From positions 42,152 through 106,151 of the forward strand of contig NZ_JAHXNL010000013.1 of assembly GCF_023148685.1 (NCBI RefSeq): DNA of 64,000 nucleotides, written 5' to 3'. The notes beneath the pieces were generated by a model. It had not been told where the DNA came from. It made no database searches and saw nothing but the letters and a program-made list of their open reading frames with translations. Of the stretch, positions 24,981 to 34,086 are shown piece by piece. This stretch comes from Georgenia sp. EYE_87 (lineage in GTDB: Bacteria > Actinomycetota > Actinomycetes > Actinomycetales > Actinomycetaceae). Position numbers and translations under genes: made by a program. The first letter of the stretch is position 1. Each line of letters begins with the position of its first letter.

Positions 24981-26204
24981 GTGGTGAACCTTGATCTCGC
25001 GCCGAACGACGCCGTCGTCGTCGCCTACCAGCGCACCCCGATCGGGCGGGCCCGCAAGGGCTCGCTCGTCGGGGAGCGCCCCGAGGACCTCGCGCTCGCG
25101 GCTGTCCAGGCGACGCTCGCGCAGGTTCCCGAGCTCGACCCACGCGAGCTCGGCGACTTCTACATGGGCTGCGCGGTGCCCGAGGGGATGCAGGGTGACA
25201 ACATCGGGCGCCGCGTGGCCGTGCTCGCCGGGATGGACTTCCTGCCGTCCGCATCGGTGAACCGCTTCTGCGCTTCTTCCCTGCAGACGACGGCGATGGC
25301 CGCGCAGGCTGTTAAGGCGGGCGACGGCGACGCGTACCTGGTCGGCGGCGTCGAGTCGACGTCGAACCAGCCGCCCATCTCGACCCGCCTGTACCCGGGA
25401 TCAGAGGAGCTGGCGGCGCGCGCGGACCGCGTCTTCGAGTCGGGCGAGGCGTGGCGCGACCCGCGTGAGGACGGGGAGACACCCGACGCCTACATCGCCA
25501 TGGGTAAGACGGCGGAGTTCGTGGCCCGCCTGACCGGCACCACCCGCGCCGACCAGGACGAGTGGGCGCTGAAGTCTCAGCGCGCAGCCGCGGCGGCGAT
25601 CGAGCGGGGATACTTCGCGGGCGAGATCACTCCGTACACCCGCGCCGATGGCACCGTCGTCGCGGCGGACGACGGCCCCCGCCCGTCCACCACGCTCGAG
25701 GGACTCGCCCGCCTGGCACCGGTGTTCCGGGCCGACGGCACGGTGACGGCCGGCAACGCCAGCCCCCTAAACGACGGCGCCTCCGCCCTGGTCGTGATGA
25801 GCGGGCGACGTGCCCAGGAGCTCGGGGTGACCCCCCTCGCCCGGATCCTCGGCAGCGCCGCGAGCGCCCTGTCCCCCGAGATCATGGGGCTGGGGCCGGT
25901 CGAGGCGTCCAGGCGTCTCCTGCGGCGGCTGGGCCTGTCGATCGACGACGTCGACATCGTCGAGCTCAACGAGGCGTTCGCCGCCCAGGTGGTGCCGGTC
26001 GTGCGGGAGCTCGGTGCGGATCCCGAGCGAGTCAACCCGCACGGCGGCGCCATCGCGCTCGGCCACCCATTCGGGATGACGGGCGCCCGGCTGGTGGGCA
26101 CCCTCGCGCGCAGCCTGCAGGTCAACGACAAGACCGTGGGCCTCGCCACGCTGTGCGTCGGCGGCGGTCAGGGCATGGCGCTCGTGCTGGAGCGGCTGTC
26201 ATGA
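24981..26204 (+). CDS. Thiolase (acetyl-CoA acyltransferase)
   Basis: About 407 residues from a GTG at 24981 (AAGGG eight bases upstream); GTGs at 24972 and 24984 are equally possible. Active-site Cys in SVNRFCASSLQTTAMAAQ, His in GAIALGHPFGMTGAR, second Cys in ATLCVGGGQGMALVLE. It cleaves 3-oxoacyl-CoA to acetyl-CoA and a shortened acyl-CoA, or runs in the acetoacetyl-CoA direction. It overlaps the thioesterase gene by ATGA. With acetoacetyl-CoA synthetase (51520) it could turn acetoacetate into two acetyl-CoA. Confidence 0.9.
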   Translation: MVNLDLAPNDAVVVAYQRTPIGRARKGSLVGERPEDLALAAVQATLAQVPELDPRELGDFYMGCAVPEGMQGDNIGRRVAVLAGMDFLPSASVNRFCASSLQTTAMAAQAVKAGDGDAYLVGGVESTSNQPPISTRLYPGSEELAARADRVFESGEAWRDPREDGETPDAYIAMGKTAEFVARLTGTTRADQDEWALKSQRAAAAAIERGYFAGEITPYTRADGTVVAADDGPRPSTTLEGLARLAPVFRADGTVTAGNASPLNDGASALVVMSGRRAQELGVTPLARILGSAASALSPEIMGLGPVEASRRLLRRLGLSIDDVDIVELNEAFAAQVVPVVRELGADPERVNPHGGAIALGHPFGMTGARLVGTLARSLQVNDKTVGLATLCVGGGQGMALVLERLS

Positions 26205-26608
26205 CCATCGCTGCGTTCGCGCAGCGGCTCATAGCGGAGGACACGAGCCTGCGGACCCTCGGCATCACGATCGTCGAGGCGTCCGAGGGCTACGCGGTCG
26301 CGTCGCTCACTGTCCGGCCCGAGATGGCCAACGGGCATGGGATCGCTCAGGGTGGCTACGTCTTCACCCTAGCGGACACCGCATTCGCGTTCGCGGCTAA
26401 TTCCGTGCTCGAGGGGGCAGCGACGACGGATGCGCAGATCACCTACCTCGCGCCGAGCCACGTGGGAGATGGGCTCGTCGCCGATGCCACCGTGTACTTC
26501 CAGGACGGCAGGCGCGTGATCGTCGACGTACTTGTTCACGCCGGTGACCGGAAGGTCGCGATCTTCCGCGGCACCGGGCGAGCACTCCGGGCCCCGAGCG
26601 TAGGTTGA
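26201..26608 (+). CDS. PaaI-like hotdog thioesterase
   Basis: 135 residues with a hotdog fold: LGITIVEASEGYAVASLTV, then NGHGIAQGGYVFTLADTAFAFAAN, the PaaI signature with HG and the following Asp in LADTAFA, and a C-terminal GRRVIVDVLVHAGDRKVAIF. PaaI-type enzymes hydrolyse aryl- or hydroxyacyl-CoA esters, often rescuing dead-end CoA esters in aromatic degradation. It is translationally coupled to the thiolase. Convergent with the TetR gene four bases on. Confidence 0.85.
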   Translation: MTIAAFAQRLIAEDTSLRTLGITIVEASEGYAVASLTVRPEMANGHGIAQGGYVFTLADTAFAFAANSVLEGAATTDAQITYLAPSHVGDGLVADATVYFQDGRRVIVDVLVHAGDRKVAIFRGTGRALRAPSVG

Positions 26609-26612
26609 CGAC

Positions 26613-27221
26613 TCAGCCCGCCGAGGATCCCTCCAGGGCATTGGACCGCAGTCCGATGCCGTGCAGCGCGAGCTCGACAATCTCACCGGCGAACTTCGCG
26701 TCCAGTGGCCCGTCGTGCAGGAGCAGGCGGAGGTAGATCGGCGCGTAGGCGAGGTTTGCGAGCATCCCGGGCTCGGCGTCCGACCGCACCACGCCCTCGT
26801 CGATACCACGCCGGATCAGCGCCTCGACTGCCGCTCGACGACCGAGCCAGAACCTTTCATGGAACTCCTGCATCGCGGCCGGGTCGTACTGGGCCTCGGC
26901 GATCAGCTGGGCGACGAGCTTGCCGTCGAGGCCGGCGTACTGGTGCACGACTGCCGCGACATGCTCCCGCAGCGCTACCTCGAACGGCACGTCCTCGCGC
27001 ACCGGCGTGTGCGTGAGGTACTCGCTGACGAACGCGTCGATCACGACGGCCGCCTTGTTGTCCCACCAGCGGTAGATCGTCGACTTGCTCACGCCGGCTT
27101 GCTTGGCGATCGCCTCGATCGTGAGCTTCTGGATCGTCGTGCCGCGCCGGGCGCCGACGCCCAGAAGCTTCAGCGTCGACTTCAGGATTGCTTGACGACT
27201 CTCTTCGCTGCGGGCCACCAT
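26613..27221 (-). CDS. TetR-family regulator
   Basis: 202 residues from ATG 27221 (MVARSEESRQAILKS); a start at 27254 would place the operator inside the gene. HTH (about residues 10-55) with LTIEAIAKQAGVSKSTIYRWWDNKAAVVIDAF, the standard TetR signature; C-terminal ligand domain of the TetR_C_16/AcrR kind with LVAQLIAEAQYDPAAMQEF. A copy of the shared palindrome lies 18 bases upstream of its start, consistent with autorepression. Best candidate for the regulator of the whole ATACG-type regulon, by operator type and central position; this is inference. Confidence 0.88.
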   Translation of the reverse strand: MVARSEESRQAILKSTLKLLGVGARRGTTIQKLTIEAIAKQAGVSKSTIYRWWDNKAAVVIDAFVSEYLTHTPVREDVPFEVALREHVAAVVHQYAGLDGKLVAQLIAEAQYDPAAMQEFHERFWLGRRAAVEALIRRGIDEGVVRSDAEPGMLANLAYAPIYLRLLLHDGPLDAKFAGEIVELALHGIGLRSNALEGSSAG

Positions 27222-27238
27222 GCGACACAGCGTATCCG

Positions 27239-27256
27239 ATACGAAACGTCTCACAA
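27239..27256. promoter_or_regulatory. Shared palindrome variant (14/18) at the TetR gene
   Basis: ATACGAAACGTCTCACAA, 14 of 18 matches, with a full left arm. It overlaps a perfect CGTATC-C-GATACG repeat at 27231-27243. It is between the divergent TetR and LysR genes. Confidence 0.52.
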
Positions 27257-27346
27257 TGGCGACGCGTCCGTCTCTAGGGTGGTCACGTTAGACGCTCGGC
27301 CGGACCAGACGGCGCTGCGCAGACGAGAGCGGGGGTGGCCCAGGCC

Positions 27347-28285
27347 ATGGCGGCCATCGACTACAACCTGATGCGACCGCTGCGGGTCCTCCTCGAGGAG
27401 CGGAACGTCACCAGGGCCGCCGAACGCCTGCACATGTCGCAGTCGGCGATGTCGATCGCGCTCGCCAAGTTGCGCAGACACTACGACGACCCGCTACTCG
27501 TGCGGCGGGGCAACACGCACCACCTGACCCCGCTCGCCGAGCGACTCCTCGGCGCTCTGCCCCAAGCGATCGCCGAGGCGGAGCAGGTATTTCGACTGCA
27601 GTCCCGGTTCGACCCGGTAACGAGCACCCGGTCGTTCGCGATCGCCGGCATTGACTACACGATCGCCCGCATCGCACCCGCACTGACGCACATCGTCGAG
27701 CGGGAGGCGCCGAATGTGCGGTTCGAGTTCCCCACCGTCGACGCGGCGCTGGTGAACGGCCTTCCTGATTCGCTCCGGATTCTCGACGGCGTGATCCTGC
27801 CGCACGGGTACCTCACCGACCAGCCGCACCTCGACCTGGTCACCGAAGAGTGGGTCTGCCTCGTCGACGGAGCATCCGGTCTCAGCGACAGTCCGACCGC
27901 AGACGAGCTGCTGACGCGCCCATGGGTCCACAACCTCGCTCCTCGCGAGGGCATGGGGCCGGCCAGGCAGCAGCTTCAATTCCGGGGCATCGACATCTCG
28001 GTCGCCGCGGTCACACCTCACTTCTTCGTCATGCCGTCCCTCATCGTGGGCACCGACCGGGTCGCCCTGGTCCCCGAGGGCTTCGCACGCATGGCAATGC
28101 AGCTGGAGCCGCGACTTCAGCTTGTCGTGCCACCCCTGGACCTCGCGCCCGTTCGCGATGCGTTCTGGTGGCACCCCGACCGCGCTGTCGACGCCGAGCA
28201 CGTCTGGCTGCGTGAACTACTCGGCCGCGTCGTCGAGGTCATTCGGAATCGTCATGATCGCGATACCCAAACCGCGATTCCCTGA
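27347..28285 (+). CDS. LysR-family regulator, NodD/PcpR-like
   Basis: 312 residues from ATG 27347 (MAAIDYNLMRPLRVLLEERN); a GTG at 27335 adds four. The HTH contains VTRAAERLHMSQSAMSIALAKLRRHYDDPLLVR, and the DYNLM...L..ALLEERNVTRAA pattern places it in the NodD-like group that often controls aromatic degradation. Effector domain about 90-295. It reads toward the hydroxylase operon, whose start is 90 bases downstream, and is probably its activator. Confidence 0.87.
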   Translation: MAAIDYNLMRPLRVLLEERNVTRAAERLHMSQSAMSIALAKLRRHYDDPLLVRRGNTHHLTPLAERLLGALPQAIAEAEQVFRLQSRFDPVTSTRSFAIAGIDYTIARIAPALTHIVEREAPNVRFEFPTVDAALVNGLPDSLRILDGVILPHGYLTDQPHLDLVTEEWVCLVDGASGLSDSPTADELLTRPWVHNLAPREGMGPARQQLQFRGIDISVAAVTPHFFVMPSLIVGTDRVALVPEGFARMAMQLEPRLQLVVPPLDLAPVRDAFWWHPDRAVDAEHVWLRELLGRVVEVIRNRHDRDTQTAIP

Positions 28286-28342
28286 TAGTTCGTAGTCGTG
28301 CATGGTGTGGTGCAGCGAAGATCGTTGCGGTCGTAGCATTCG

Positions 28343-28360
28343 ATACGACACGTACTGAAC
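28343..28360. promoter_or_regulatory. Shared palindrome variant (12/18) before the ring-cleavage operon
   Basis: ATACGACACGTACTGAAC, 12 of 18 matches, with an almost complete left half (ATACGACACGT). A TCGTA-N8-TACGA repeat overlaps at 28331-28348. It ends 15 bases before the hydroxylase start, a position suited to repression. Confidence 0.4.
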
Positions 28361-28374
28361 ACGAAGGAGTGTTG

Positions 28375-29886
28375 GTGGAAACGGACGTCGATGTCGTCGT
28401 CATCGGGGGTGGCCCCGTCGGAACGACTGCACTTGCCCTTATGGGCCGCCTGGGCCTGACCGCGCTTGGCCTGGAGAAGTACGAGGAGATGTGGCCGACC
28501 GCGCGCGCGGTCCACTTCGACGGCGAGACCATGCGCACGCTGCAGGGCCTCGGCATCGCCGAGAAGTTCGCCGCCGTGACGATCCCGATGAAGCACGTCG
28601 AGGTCATCAACGAGTCCGGCGAGGTCCTCGTCCACGCAGCGACCGACCGCTTCGGCGACCAGGCGTGGAACGACCACATCAGCTTCCACCAGCCCGACGT
28701 CGAACGACTCATCCGCGAGGTCGTCGACGAGACCCCGGGCGTCGAGCTCCGTTGTGGCGTGAGCGTGACGAACCTTCGTGACGCGGACGGCGGCGTCGAT
28801 GTCGCCGCGGTGGCGACGGACGGCACGGAGCAAACGGTCCACGCCCGCTGGGTGATCGCCGCGGACGGGGCCCGGTCGGCGATCCGCCGGAGCCTTGGGA
28901 TCCAGAACGACAAGTACGGCGAGGACGCGCAGTGGCTCGTTGTCGACGGACACCTCGTCGGTGCGCCTGGTTACGCCGCGGACATGATCCAGTTCGGCCG
29001 GCACACCCGGCCCGCGCTCTGGCTGCGGCTGCCCGGCACCCGGGTCCGCATGGAGTTCATGCTCATGCCCGACGACGACCCGAACGAGATCGTCACGCCC
29101 GCCGCCGTCGAGCGCATCAGCCGCGGCGCCCTGCCGGTGGACAAATTTGTGCCGGACCGGCAGGCGATCTACACCTTCCGGGGGCGGATCGCCCAGCAGT
29201 GGCGCAGCGGGAACGTCTTCCTCGCGGGCGACGCGGCCCACCAGGCGCCGCCGCTCTTCGGTCAGGGCCTGTGCGCGGGGCTGCGCGACGTCGCGAACCT
29301 CGCCTGGAAACTTGACCTCGTCAAGCGTGGGCTCGCCGGCGATGAGTTGCTCGATACCTACGAGAGCGAGCGCAAGCCGCATGCCACCTTCTGGGTGGAG
29401 ACCGCCGCGAACCAGGCAGTCATCATCCAGACCACCGACCCCAAGGTCGCCGAGGGGCGCGATGAGTTCATCCGGGCGAACCCCACCGCCAGCGCCGTCC
29501 CCACCTCCCCCGCACTCGGCCCCGGCCTGCACGAGGGAGACAGGGACGAACGAGCCGGGAAGCTTGGCATGCAGCCGATCCTCGCGGACGGCACCCGTCT
29601 CGACGACATGGTCGGGACGCACTTCCTCGTCGTCGCAGACCGCGGGATCTACAACCAGCTGCCCGACTCGACCAAGGCCATGCTCGACGCTGACGGCGAC
29701 GTCGTCACGCTGCTCGACCCGCTCAAGGTCGGCCAGATCCTCACGTCAGTCGGAGCCAGGGCCGTTGTCGTCCGGCCCGACCACTACATCCTCGGCGTCG
29801 GGGACACCGCGGACGATCTCGAGCGCCTGGTGCACAAGATCCCGTCCCTCGCGCATACCACCACCGTCACCGCTGATTCCCATTAA
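28375..29886 (+). CDS. FAD-dependent aromatic hydroxylase, MhpA-like
   Basis: 503 residues from GTG 28375, six bases after GAAGGAG; GTG 28369 and TTG 28372 are alternatives. Group A flavoprotein monooxygenase: dinucleotide motif GGGPVGTTALALMGRLG (about 10-26), DG motif in RWVIAADGARSAIRRSLGI, GD motif FLAGDAAHQAPPLFGQGL (about 282-299), and a thioredoxin-like C-terminal domain with GARAVVVRPDHYILGV. It resembles 3-(3-hydroxyphenyl)propionate hydroxylase and related enzymes that add an ortho hydroxyl to a phenol using NAD(P)H and O2. It opens the ring-cleavage operon, and its product would be the catechol for the next enzyme. Confidence 0.9.
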   Translation: METDVDVVVIGGGPVGTTALALMGRLGLTALGLEKYEEMWPTARAVHFDGETMRTLQGLGIAEKFAAVTIPMKHVEVINESGEVLVHAATDRFGDQAWNDHISFHQPDVERLIREVVDETPGVELRCGVSVTNLRDADGGVDVAAVATDGTEQTVHARWVIAADGARSAIRRSLGIQNDKYGEDAQWLVVDGHLVGAPGYAADMIQFGRHTRPALWLRLPGTRVRMEFMLMPDDDPNEIVTPAAVERISRGALPVDKFVPDRQAIYTFRGRIAQQWRSGNVFLAGDAAHQAPPLFGQGLCAGLRDVANLAWKLDLVKRGLAGDELLDTYESERKPHATFWVETAANQAVIIQTTDPKVAEGRDEFIRANPTASAVPTSPALGPGLHEGDRDERAGKLGMQPILADGTRLDDMVGTHFLVVADRGIYNQLPDSTKAMLDADGDVVTLLDPLKVGQILTSVGARAVVVRPDHYILGVGDTADDLERLVHKIPSLAHTTTVTADSH

Positions 29887-29896
29887 GGAGCACGAC

Positions 29897-30835
29897 ATGT
29901 CTTTCAGTCCGATCTCCCACATCCGGCACTTCGACATCGCGGTGCCTGATTTCGACAAGCAGGTCGAGTTCTACAAGAACCACTGGGGCCTGACCGTCCA
30001 GCACGACGACGGCGACGTCGTCTACTTCGCGGCCGAGGGGTCCCCGGAGCAGTACGTGACCCGGGTGCGTCGGTCCGCCGACAAGCGGCTCGACCTTGTA
30101 GCCTTCGGCGCCGCCGACCGGCAGGCCGTGGACAAGCTCGCCCAGGATCTCGGCACCGCCGGGGTGCAGCTGATCTTCGAGCCCACCGACCTGAAGACCC
30201 TGGGCGGCGGCTACGGCTTCCGCTTCTTCGACCTCGAGGGCCGCACGATCGAGGTCTCGACCGACGTCGAGGTGCGCCAGCACCGCAAGATCGAGGAGCG
30301 CGAGGCGATCCCGGTCCGGCTCTCGCATGTCGTGCTGAACTCGAACGCGCCGGAGACGATGCGCGCCTGGTACGAGAAGCACCTCGGGTTCCGCCTCTCG
30401 GACACCCTCAACCACCCCCACGTGGGCGACCTGTTCTACTTCATGCGCTGCAGCTCCCAGCACCACTCGATGGCCATCGCCCGCGGTCCGCACGCCTCCT
30501 TGCAGCACGCCTCCTTCGAGCTGCGCGGCCTCGACGAGTACATGCGCGGCAGCGGGCGAGTGATCCGCGCCGGCTACCGGAAAATCTGGGGCCCCGGTCG
30601 GCACGCCGCCGGCGACAACACCTTCACCTACTTCATCGACCCCAACGGGAACACGATGGAGATGACCACCGAGCTCCAGACGATCGACGAGGACACCTGG
30701 CACCCGACGATCTTCGACGTGCAGGAGCCGGAGACCTCGGACCAGTGGGGCACGGGCGGCGACATGGACGAATTTATCACCAAGGAGATGTTCAACGACC
30801 CGGACACCGGCCTCTTCGTCGCGCCGCCGGTCTGA
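29897..30835 (+). CDS. Type I extradiol ring-cleavage dioxygenase (VOC fold)
   Basis: 312 residues from ATG 29897 with AAGGAG upstream. Two VOC modules (about 7-125 and 140-275). Fe ligands H144 (RLSHVVLN), H204 (SLQHASFE) and E255 (NTMEMTTE) are all present, and the second-shell H190, H236 and Y245 occupy the places of His195, His241 and Tyr250 of 2,3-dihydroxybiphenyl dioxygenase. It should be an active Fe(II)-dependent meta-cleavage enzyme. The substrate is a catechol made by the preceding hydroxylase; its side chain is unknown. Confidence 0.92.
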   Translation: MSFSPISHIRHFDIAVPDFDKQVEFYKNHWGLTVQHDDGDVVYFAAEGSPEQYVTRVRRSADKRLDLVAFGAADRQAVDKLAQDLGTAGVQLIFEPTDLKTLGGGYGFRFFDLEGRTIEVSTDVEVRQHRKIEEREAIPVRLSHVVLNSNAPETMRAWYEKHLGFRLSDTLNHPHVGDLFYFMRCSSQHHSMAIARGPHASLQHASFELRGLDEYMRGSGRVIRAGYRKIWGPGRHAAGDNTFTYFIDPNGNTMEMTTELQTIDEDTWHPTIFDVQEPETSDQWGTGGDMDEFITKEMFNDPDTGLFVAPPV

Positions 30836-30862
30836 GCCGACGGTAAGGAGAGGGCAACGGCG

Positions 30863-31882
30863 ATGACGCTGTTCGGGATCGGCACCTTCGTGCTCGACGG
30901 TACCGTGATCCCCGGGTTAGTCAACGGGGACGACCTCCACGACGTGCGGTCCGCACTGCCCGCGGTCTCGCTCACGGCGGACCTGTTCGCCGAGTGGGAG
31001 GCGAACCTCGACCGGCTCGGGGACTATCTCGCCGCACCGGCGGTCGCCCCGCAGTCGCTCCAGGCGCTCGACGCCGCGGGGCGGCTGCGGGTGCTGCCGC
31101 CGGTGCAACCGGTCGGGCCGGTCCTGGCCGCCGGCGCGAACTACCGCGACCACATCATCGAGATGAGCGTCGCGCACCGGCTCGGCAAGGACGGCGCCTC
31201 GGACGCACAGCTCCGTGCGGATGCCGCCGCGGAGATCGACGCCCGCATCCGCACGGGCAACCCGTACGTTTGGACCGGGATCCCGTCCGCCGTGAGCGGC
31301 GCGTACGACGACGTGCAGCTGCCCGACGTCGGCGCAGACGTCGACTGGGAGCTCGAGCTCGGCGTCGTCATCGGACGGAACGCACACCGCGTGTCCGTCG
31401 AAGACGCGCTCGACCACGTGGCCGGCTACACGATGGTCAACGACCTCACGGCCCGCACGCTCGTGCCGCGCGACGACATGGCGAAGATCGGTACGGACTG
31501 GTTCCGCGCCAAGAACCAGCGCACGTTCTTCCCGACCGGTCCTGTGCTGGTGCCGTCGCGGTTCGTCCCCGACCCTTCCGACCTGCGCATCCAGCTCCGG
31601 CTCAACGGTCAGGTCATGCAGGACGCGACGACGGCGGGCCTCGCCTTCGACGTGCCCAGCCTCATCTCCTACGTGTCCTCGGTCGCGATCCTGCAGCCGG
31701 GTGACCTGCTCATCACCGGTTCGCCCGCCGGCAACGGCTCCCACTGGAAACGCTTCCTTCGCGACGGCGACGTCCTGGAGTCCACGATCACCGGCCTGGG
31801 CGCGCAGCGGAACGTCGTTCGCGGTCCCAGCGGGACGCTTCCCCCGTGGCAGGCATCACGAGTGAACGCGGTGTCGGAGTGA
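30863..31882 (+). CDS. Fumarylacetoacetate hydrolase family protein
   Basis: 339 residues. N-terminal domain with GIGTFVLDGTVIPGLV, then the FAH catalytic domain (about 85-330): VGPVLAAGANYRDHIIEM, metal-ligand region DWELELGVVIGRNAHRV, NDLTARTLVPRDDM, WFRAKNQRTFFPTGPVLV. FAH proteins hydrolyse or hydrate acylpyruvates and 2-oxo-enoates in the cytoplasm. Here the likely substrate is the ring-fission product or its derivative. It overlaps the next gene by GTGA. Confidence 0.88.
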   Translation: MTLFGIGTFVLDGTVIPGLVNGDDLHDVRSALPAVSLTADLFAEWEANLDRLGDYLAAPAVAPQSLQALDAAGRLRVLPPVQPVGPVLAAGANYRDHIIEMSVAHRLGKDGASDAQLRADAAAEIDARIRTGNPYVWTGIPSAVSGAYDDVQLPDVGADVDWELELGVVIGRNAHRVSVEDALDHVAGYTMVNDLTARTLVPRDDMAKIGTDWFRAKNQRTFFPTGPVLVPSRFVPDPSDLRIQLRLNGQVMQDATTAGLAFDVPSLISYVSSVAILQPGDLLITGSPAGNGSHWKRFLRDGDVLESTITGLGAQRNVVRGPSGTLPPWQASRVNAVSE

Positions 31883-32748
31883 TCCGTCAGCTCTACTTCG
31901 TCCCGCCGGTACCCCTGCTCATCGCGGAGGAGCTCGGCCTGCTCGCGACCGCCGGCCTCGACCTCGAGTCCCGGCGAACGCGATCCAGCGCCGAGCAGCT
32001 CGACGGGTTGCGGTCGGGCGAGGTCGACGTCGCGGTGACCGCGATGGACACCGTCTTCGTCTGGAACGAGCACGGCGCGGATGTCCGGATTGTCGCGGAG
32101 GTCGAGCGGACTACCCCGCTCGGCGTGTACGCGACGCCTGGCCACCGCGCCCTCGCCGACCTCGACGGCGCGCGCTTTGCCGTCGACGCGCTCACCAACG
32201 GCTTCGCGATCATCGCCCGCACCCTCGCATCGGCCGGGATCCGGCCGACGTACGTGGAGATCGGCGGAGTGACGGAGCGCCTCGACGCACTCGTCGCCGG
32301 CGCCGCCGACGCGACGCTGCTCGGCCCGCCGCTGGACAGGCTCGCGGAGCGGGCCGGCATGGTGCGCCTCGCCTCGGCCAACGATGCCTTCCCCGCACTG
32401 CCGGGGCAGGGTCTCGTGGTGCGGGCGAGGTGTGAACCCCAGGAGCAGGCCGCGCTCGACGTCTACCTCGGGGTGCTCGAGGCGGCGGTCCGTGCCACCG
32501 AGTCGATGTCGGACCGCGAGGGCGTCACCATCCTCGAGCGCCACGGGTTCCCTGCGCGCGCGGCCGCCGACGTCTGGACCACCCGCCCCCGGTCGACCGT
32601 AGTCGACGCCGACGGCCTCGCCCTCCTCGAGGGCCTGCGCGCGGGCCTCGACCTCCTCCCCGAGGGCTACACCGGAATCGGCAGCATCCTCGACGCCGCA
32701 CGGCTGCCGCCGGCGGACCAAGCCCGCACGACCAGCTCAGTCTCGTGA
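31879..32748 (+). CDS. Periplasmic-binding-fold protein without signal peptide
   Basis: 289 residues from GTG 31879 (GTGA overlap with the FAH gene). The fold resembles NMT1/SsuA-type binding proteins: LYFVPPVPLLIAEELGLLATAGLDLE, LRSGEVDVAVTAMDTVFVW, LDGARFAVDALTNGFAIIARTLASAG. Yet the protein begins directly with the first strand, with no signal sequence or lipobox, so it should stay in the cytoplasm. Related cytoplasmic proteins include 4,5-dihydroxyphthalate-decarboxylase-like and THI5-like enzymes. It may be a decarboxylase, an isomerase or an intracellular binder; not determined. Confidence 0.7.
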   Translation: MIRQLYFVPPVPLLIAEELGLLATAGLDLESRRTRSSAEQLDGLRSGEVDVAVTAMDTVFVWNEHGADVRIVAEVERTTPLGVYATPGHRALADLDGARFAVDALTNGFAIIARTLASAGIRPTYVEIGGVTERLDALVAGAADATLLGPPLDRLAERAGMVRLASANDAFPALPGQGLVVRARCEPQEQAALDVYLGVLEAAVRATESMSDREGVTILERHGFPARAAADVWTTRPRSTVVDADGLALLEGLRAGLDLLPEGYTGIGSILDAARLPPADQARTTSSVS

Positions 32749-32780
32749 CCGTTCCACAGGCCATCCTCAAAGGAGAAGAA

Positions 32781-34085
32781 ATGGATGTGACCACCGTCCG
32801 CGGCGCCCGCGAGGTGCTCGGCTCCCAGTTCACGATCAACAAGCTGCCGATCAAGAACCGGATCGTGCTCGGCCCGATGTCGGTGCTCCGCCCGACCGAC
32901 GACGGCCGCCCCAGCGGGCAGACCATCGCGTTCTTCAGGCGCCGCGCGGCGGGGGGCGTCGGGCTGATCATCGTCGGCGGCTCGGTGGCGACCGAGCGCG
33001 CCTGGCGGGAGTCGCCGTTCTCGCCCAACCTGCGCTTCGACAAGGACGAGTTCGTCGCCGACCTCAAGCGGCTCACGGACGCGGTGCACGAGCACGGCAC
33101 GCCCGTCTTCGCCCAGCTCTTCCCCAGCTTCGGCAGGATGGGCGTGCCCCGGGACGGCCACCAGATCTCGGCGGCGAGCCCGAAGCCGGTCAGCATCGGG
33201 GTGGCCGGGCTCCCCGACCACGTCTACGTCCCGGGCGGTCGCATCACGCCCGCGCCGCACGAGGCCACCGTCGAGGAGATCAAGGGCATCGAGGCCGACG
33301 TCGTGGCCGCGGCCCGCCGCGCGAAGGCGGCAGGGTTCGACGGCCTCGAGATCGGCGCACACATGTGTTACTTCTACTCCTCCTTCCTCTCGCCGCTGTC
33401 GAACCAGCGCACCGACGAGTACGGGGGCTCGGCCGAGAACCGGGCCCGGGCTCTGCGCGACGCCGTCGCCGCCGTCCGCGCCGAGGTCGGCCCGGACTAC
33501 CCGATCGGGATCCGGATGAGCGTCAACGACCACATGCCCGGCGGCCAGGGGCCGGAGGGCTGGGCAGAGGTCGCCTCGCACATCGTGCCGGCCGGCGTCG
33601 ACTTCATTTCGCTCAGCGAGGGGAACTACGAGTCGCTGGGCGAAAACCTGCCGACGCCGTCGGGCAACATGCTCGCGCACGGCGAGCCGCAGGCGTTCCG
33701 CAAGGCTCTGGGCGACGGCGTCCGGCTGTTCCTGTCCAGCACGCCCGCCCCGCAGCAGGCGGCCGACGCCATCACTGCCGGGCACGTCGACGCCACGATG
33801 CTCGCCCGCCAGCTGCTCGCCGACCCGGACTTCCCCACCAAGGTCATCGACGGGCGCGAGTCGGACGTCGTGTGGTGTGATCAGGCGAATTCGTGCATGC
33901 GCAGCCTCATGCTGGGCGTCCCGGTGCACTGCCACAAGAACCGGGAGATGGGCCGCGAGGACCCCGGCGCGGTGCAGGCGAACTTCGGGCAGAACCTGGC
34001 CGTCTGGGCGGCGGGCAACCGAGTGCTCATGGGGATGGCGGACAAGGCTGCGCGCCTCGCGCAGAAGCGGAAGCGGAAGCGCTGA
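32781..34085 (+). CDS. OYE-like NADH:flavin oxidoreductase
   Basis: 434 residues from ATG 32781 (AAAGGAG nine bases upstream). FMN-binding TIM barrel of the old yellow enzyme/2,4-dienoyl-CoA reductase type: KNRIVLGPMSVL, FAQLFPSFGRMG, AAGFDGLEIGAHMCYFYSSF with LSNQRTDEYGGSAENRAR, and DATMLARQLLADPDFP. The C-terminal NAD domain of the large dienoyl-CoA reductases is absent. A Cys cluster (C-x5-C-x11-C in CDQANSCMRSLMLGVPVHC) resembles a degraded 4Fe-4S site. It probably reduces an activated C=C of a ring-fission intermediate. Confidence 0.85.
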   Translation: MDVTTVRGAREVLGSQFTINKLPIKNRIVLGPMSVLRPTDDGRPSGQTIAFFRRRAAGGVGLIIVGGSVATERAWRESPFSPNLRFDKDEFVADLKRLTDAVHEHGTPVFAQLFPSFGRMGVPRDGHQISAASPKPVSIGVAGLPDHVYVPGGRITPAPHEATVEEIKGIEADVVAAARRAKAAGFDGLEIGAHMCYFYSSFLSPLSNQRTDEYGGSAENRARALRDAVAAVRAEVGPDYPIGIRMSVNDHMPGGQGPEGWAEVASHIVPAGVDFISLSEGNYESLGENLPTPSGNMLAHGEPQAFRKALGDGVRLFLSSTPAPQQAADAITAGHVDATMLARQLLADPDFPTKVIDGRESDVVWCDQANSCMRSLMLGVPVHCHKNREMGREDPGAVQANFGQNLAVWAAGNRVLMGMADKAARLAQKRKRKR

Positions 34086-34086
34086 C

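Noticed and set aside
28252..29622. Long minus-strand open frame under the FAD hydroxylase
   Set aside because: High-GC shadow. The plus strand carries all flavoprotein motifs, and the minus product has no recognisable fold.
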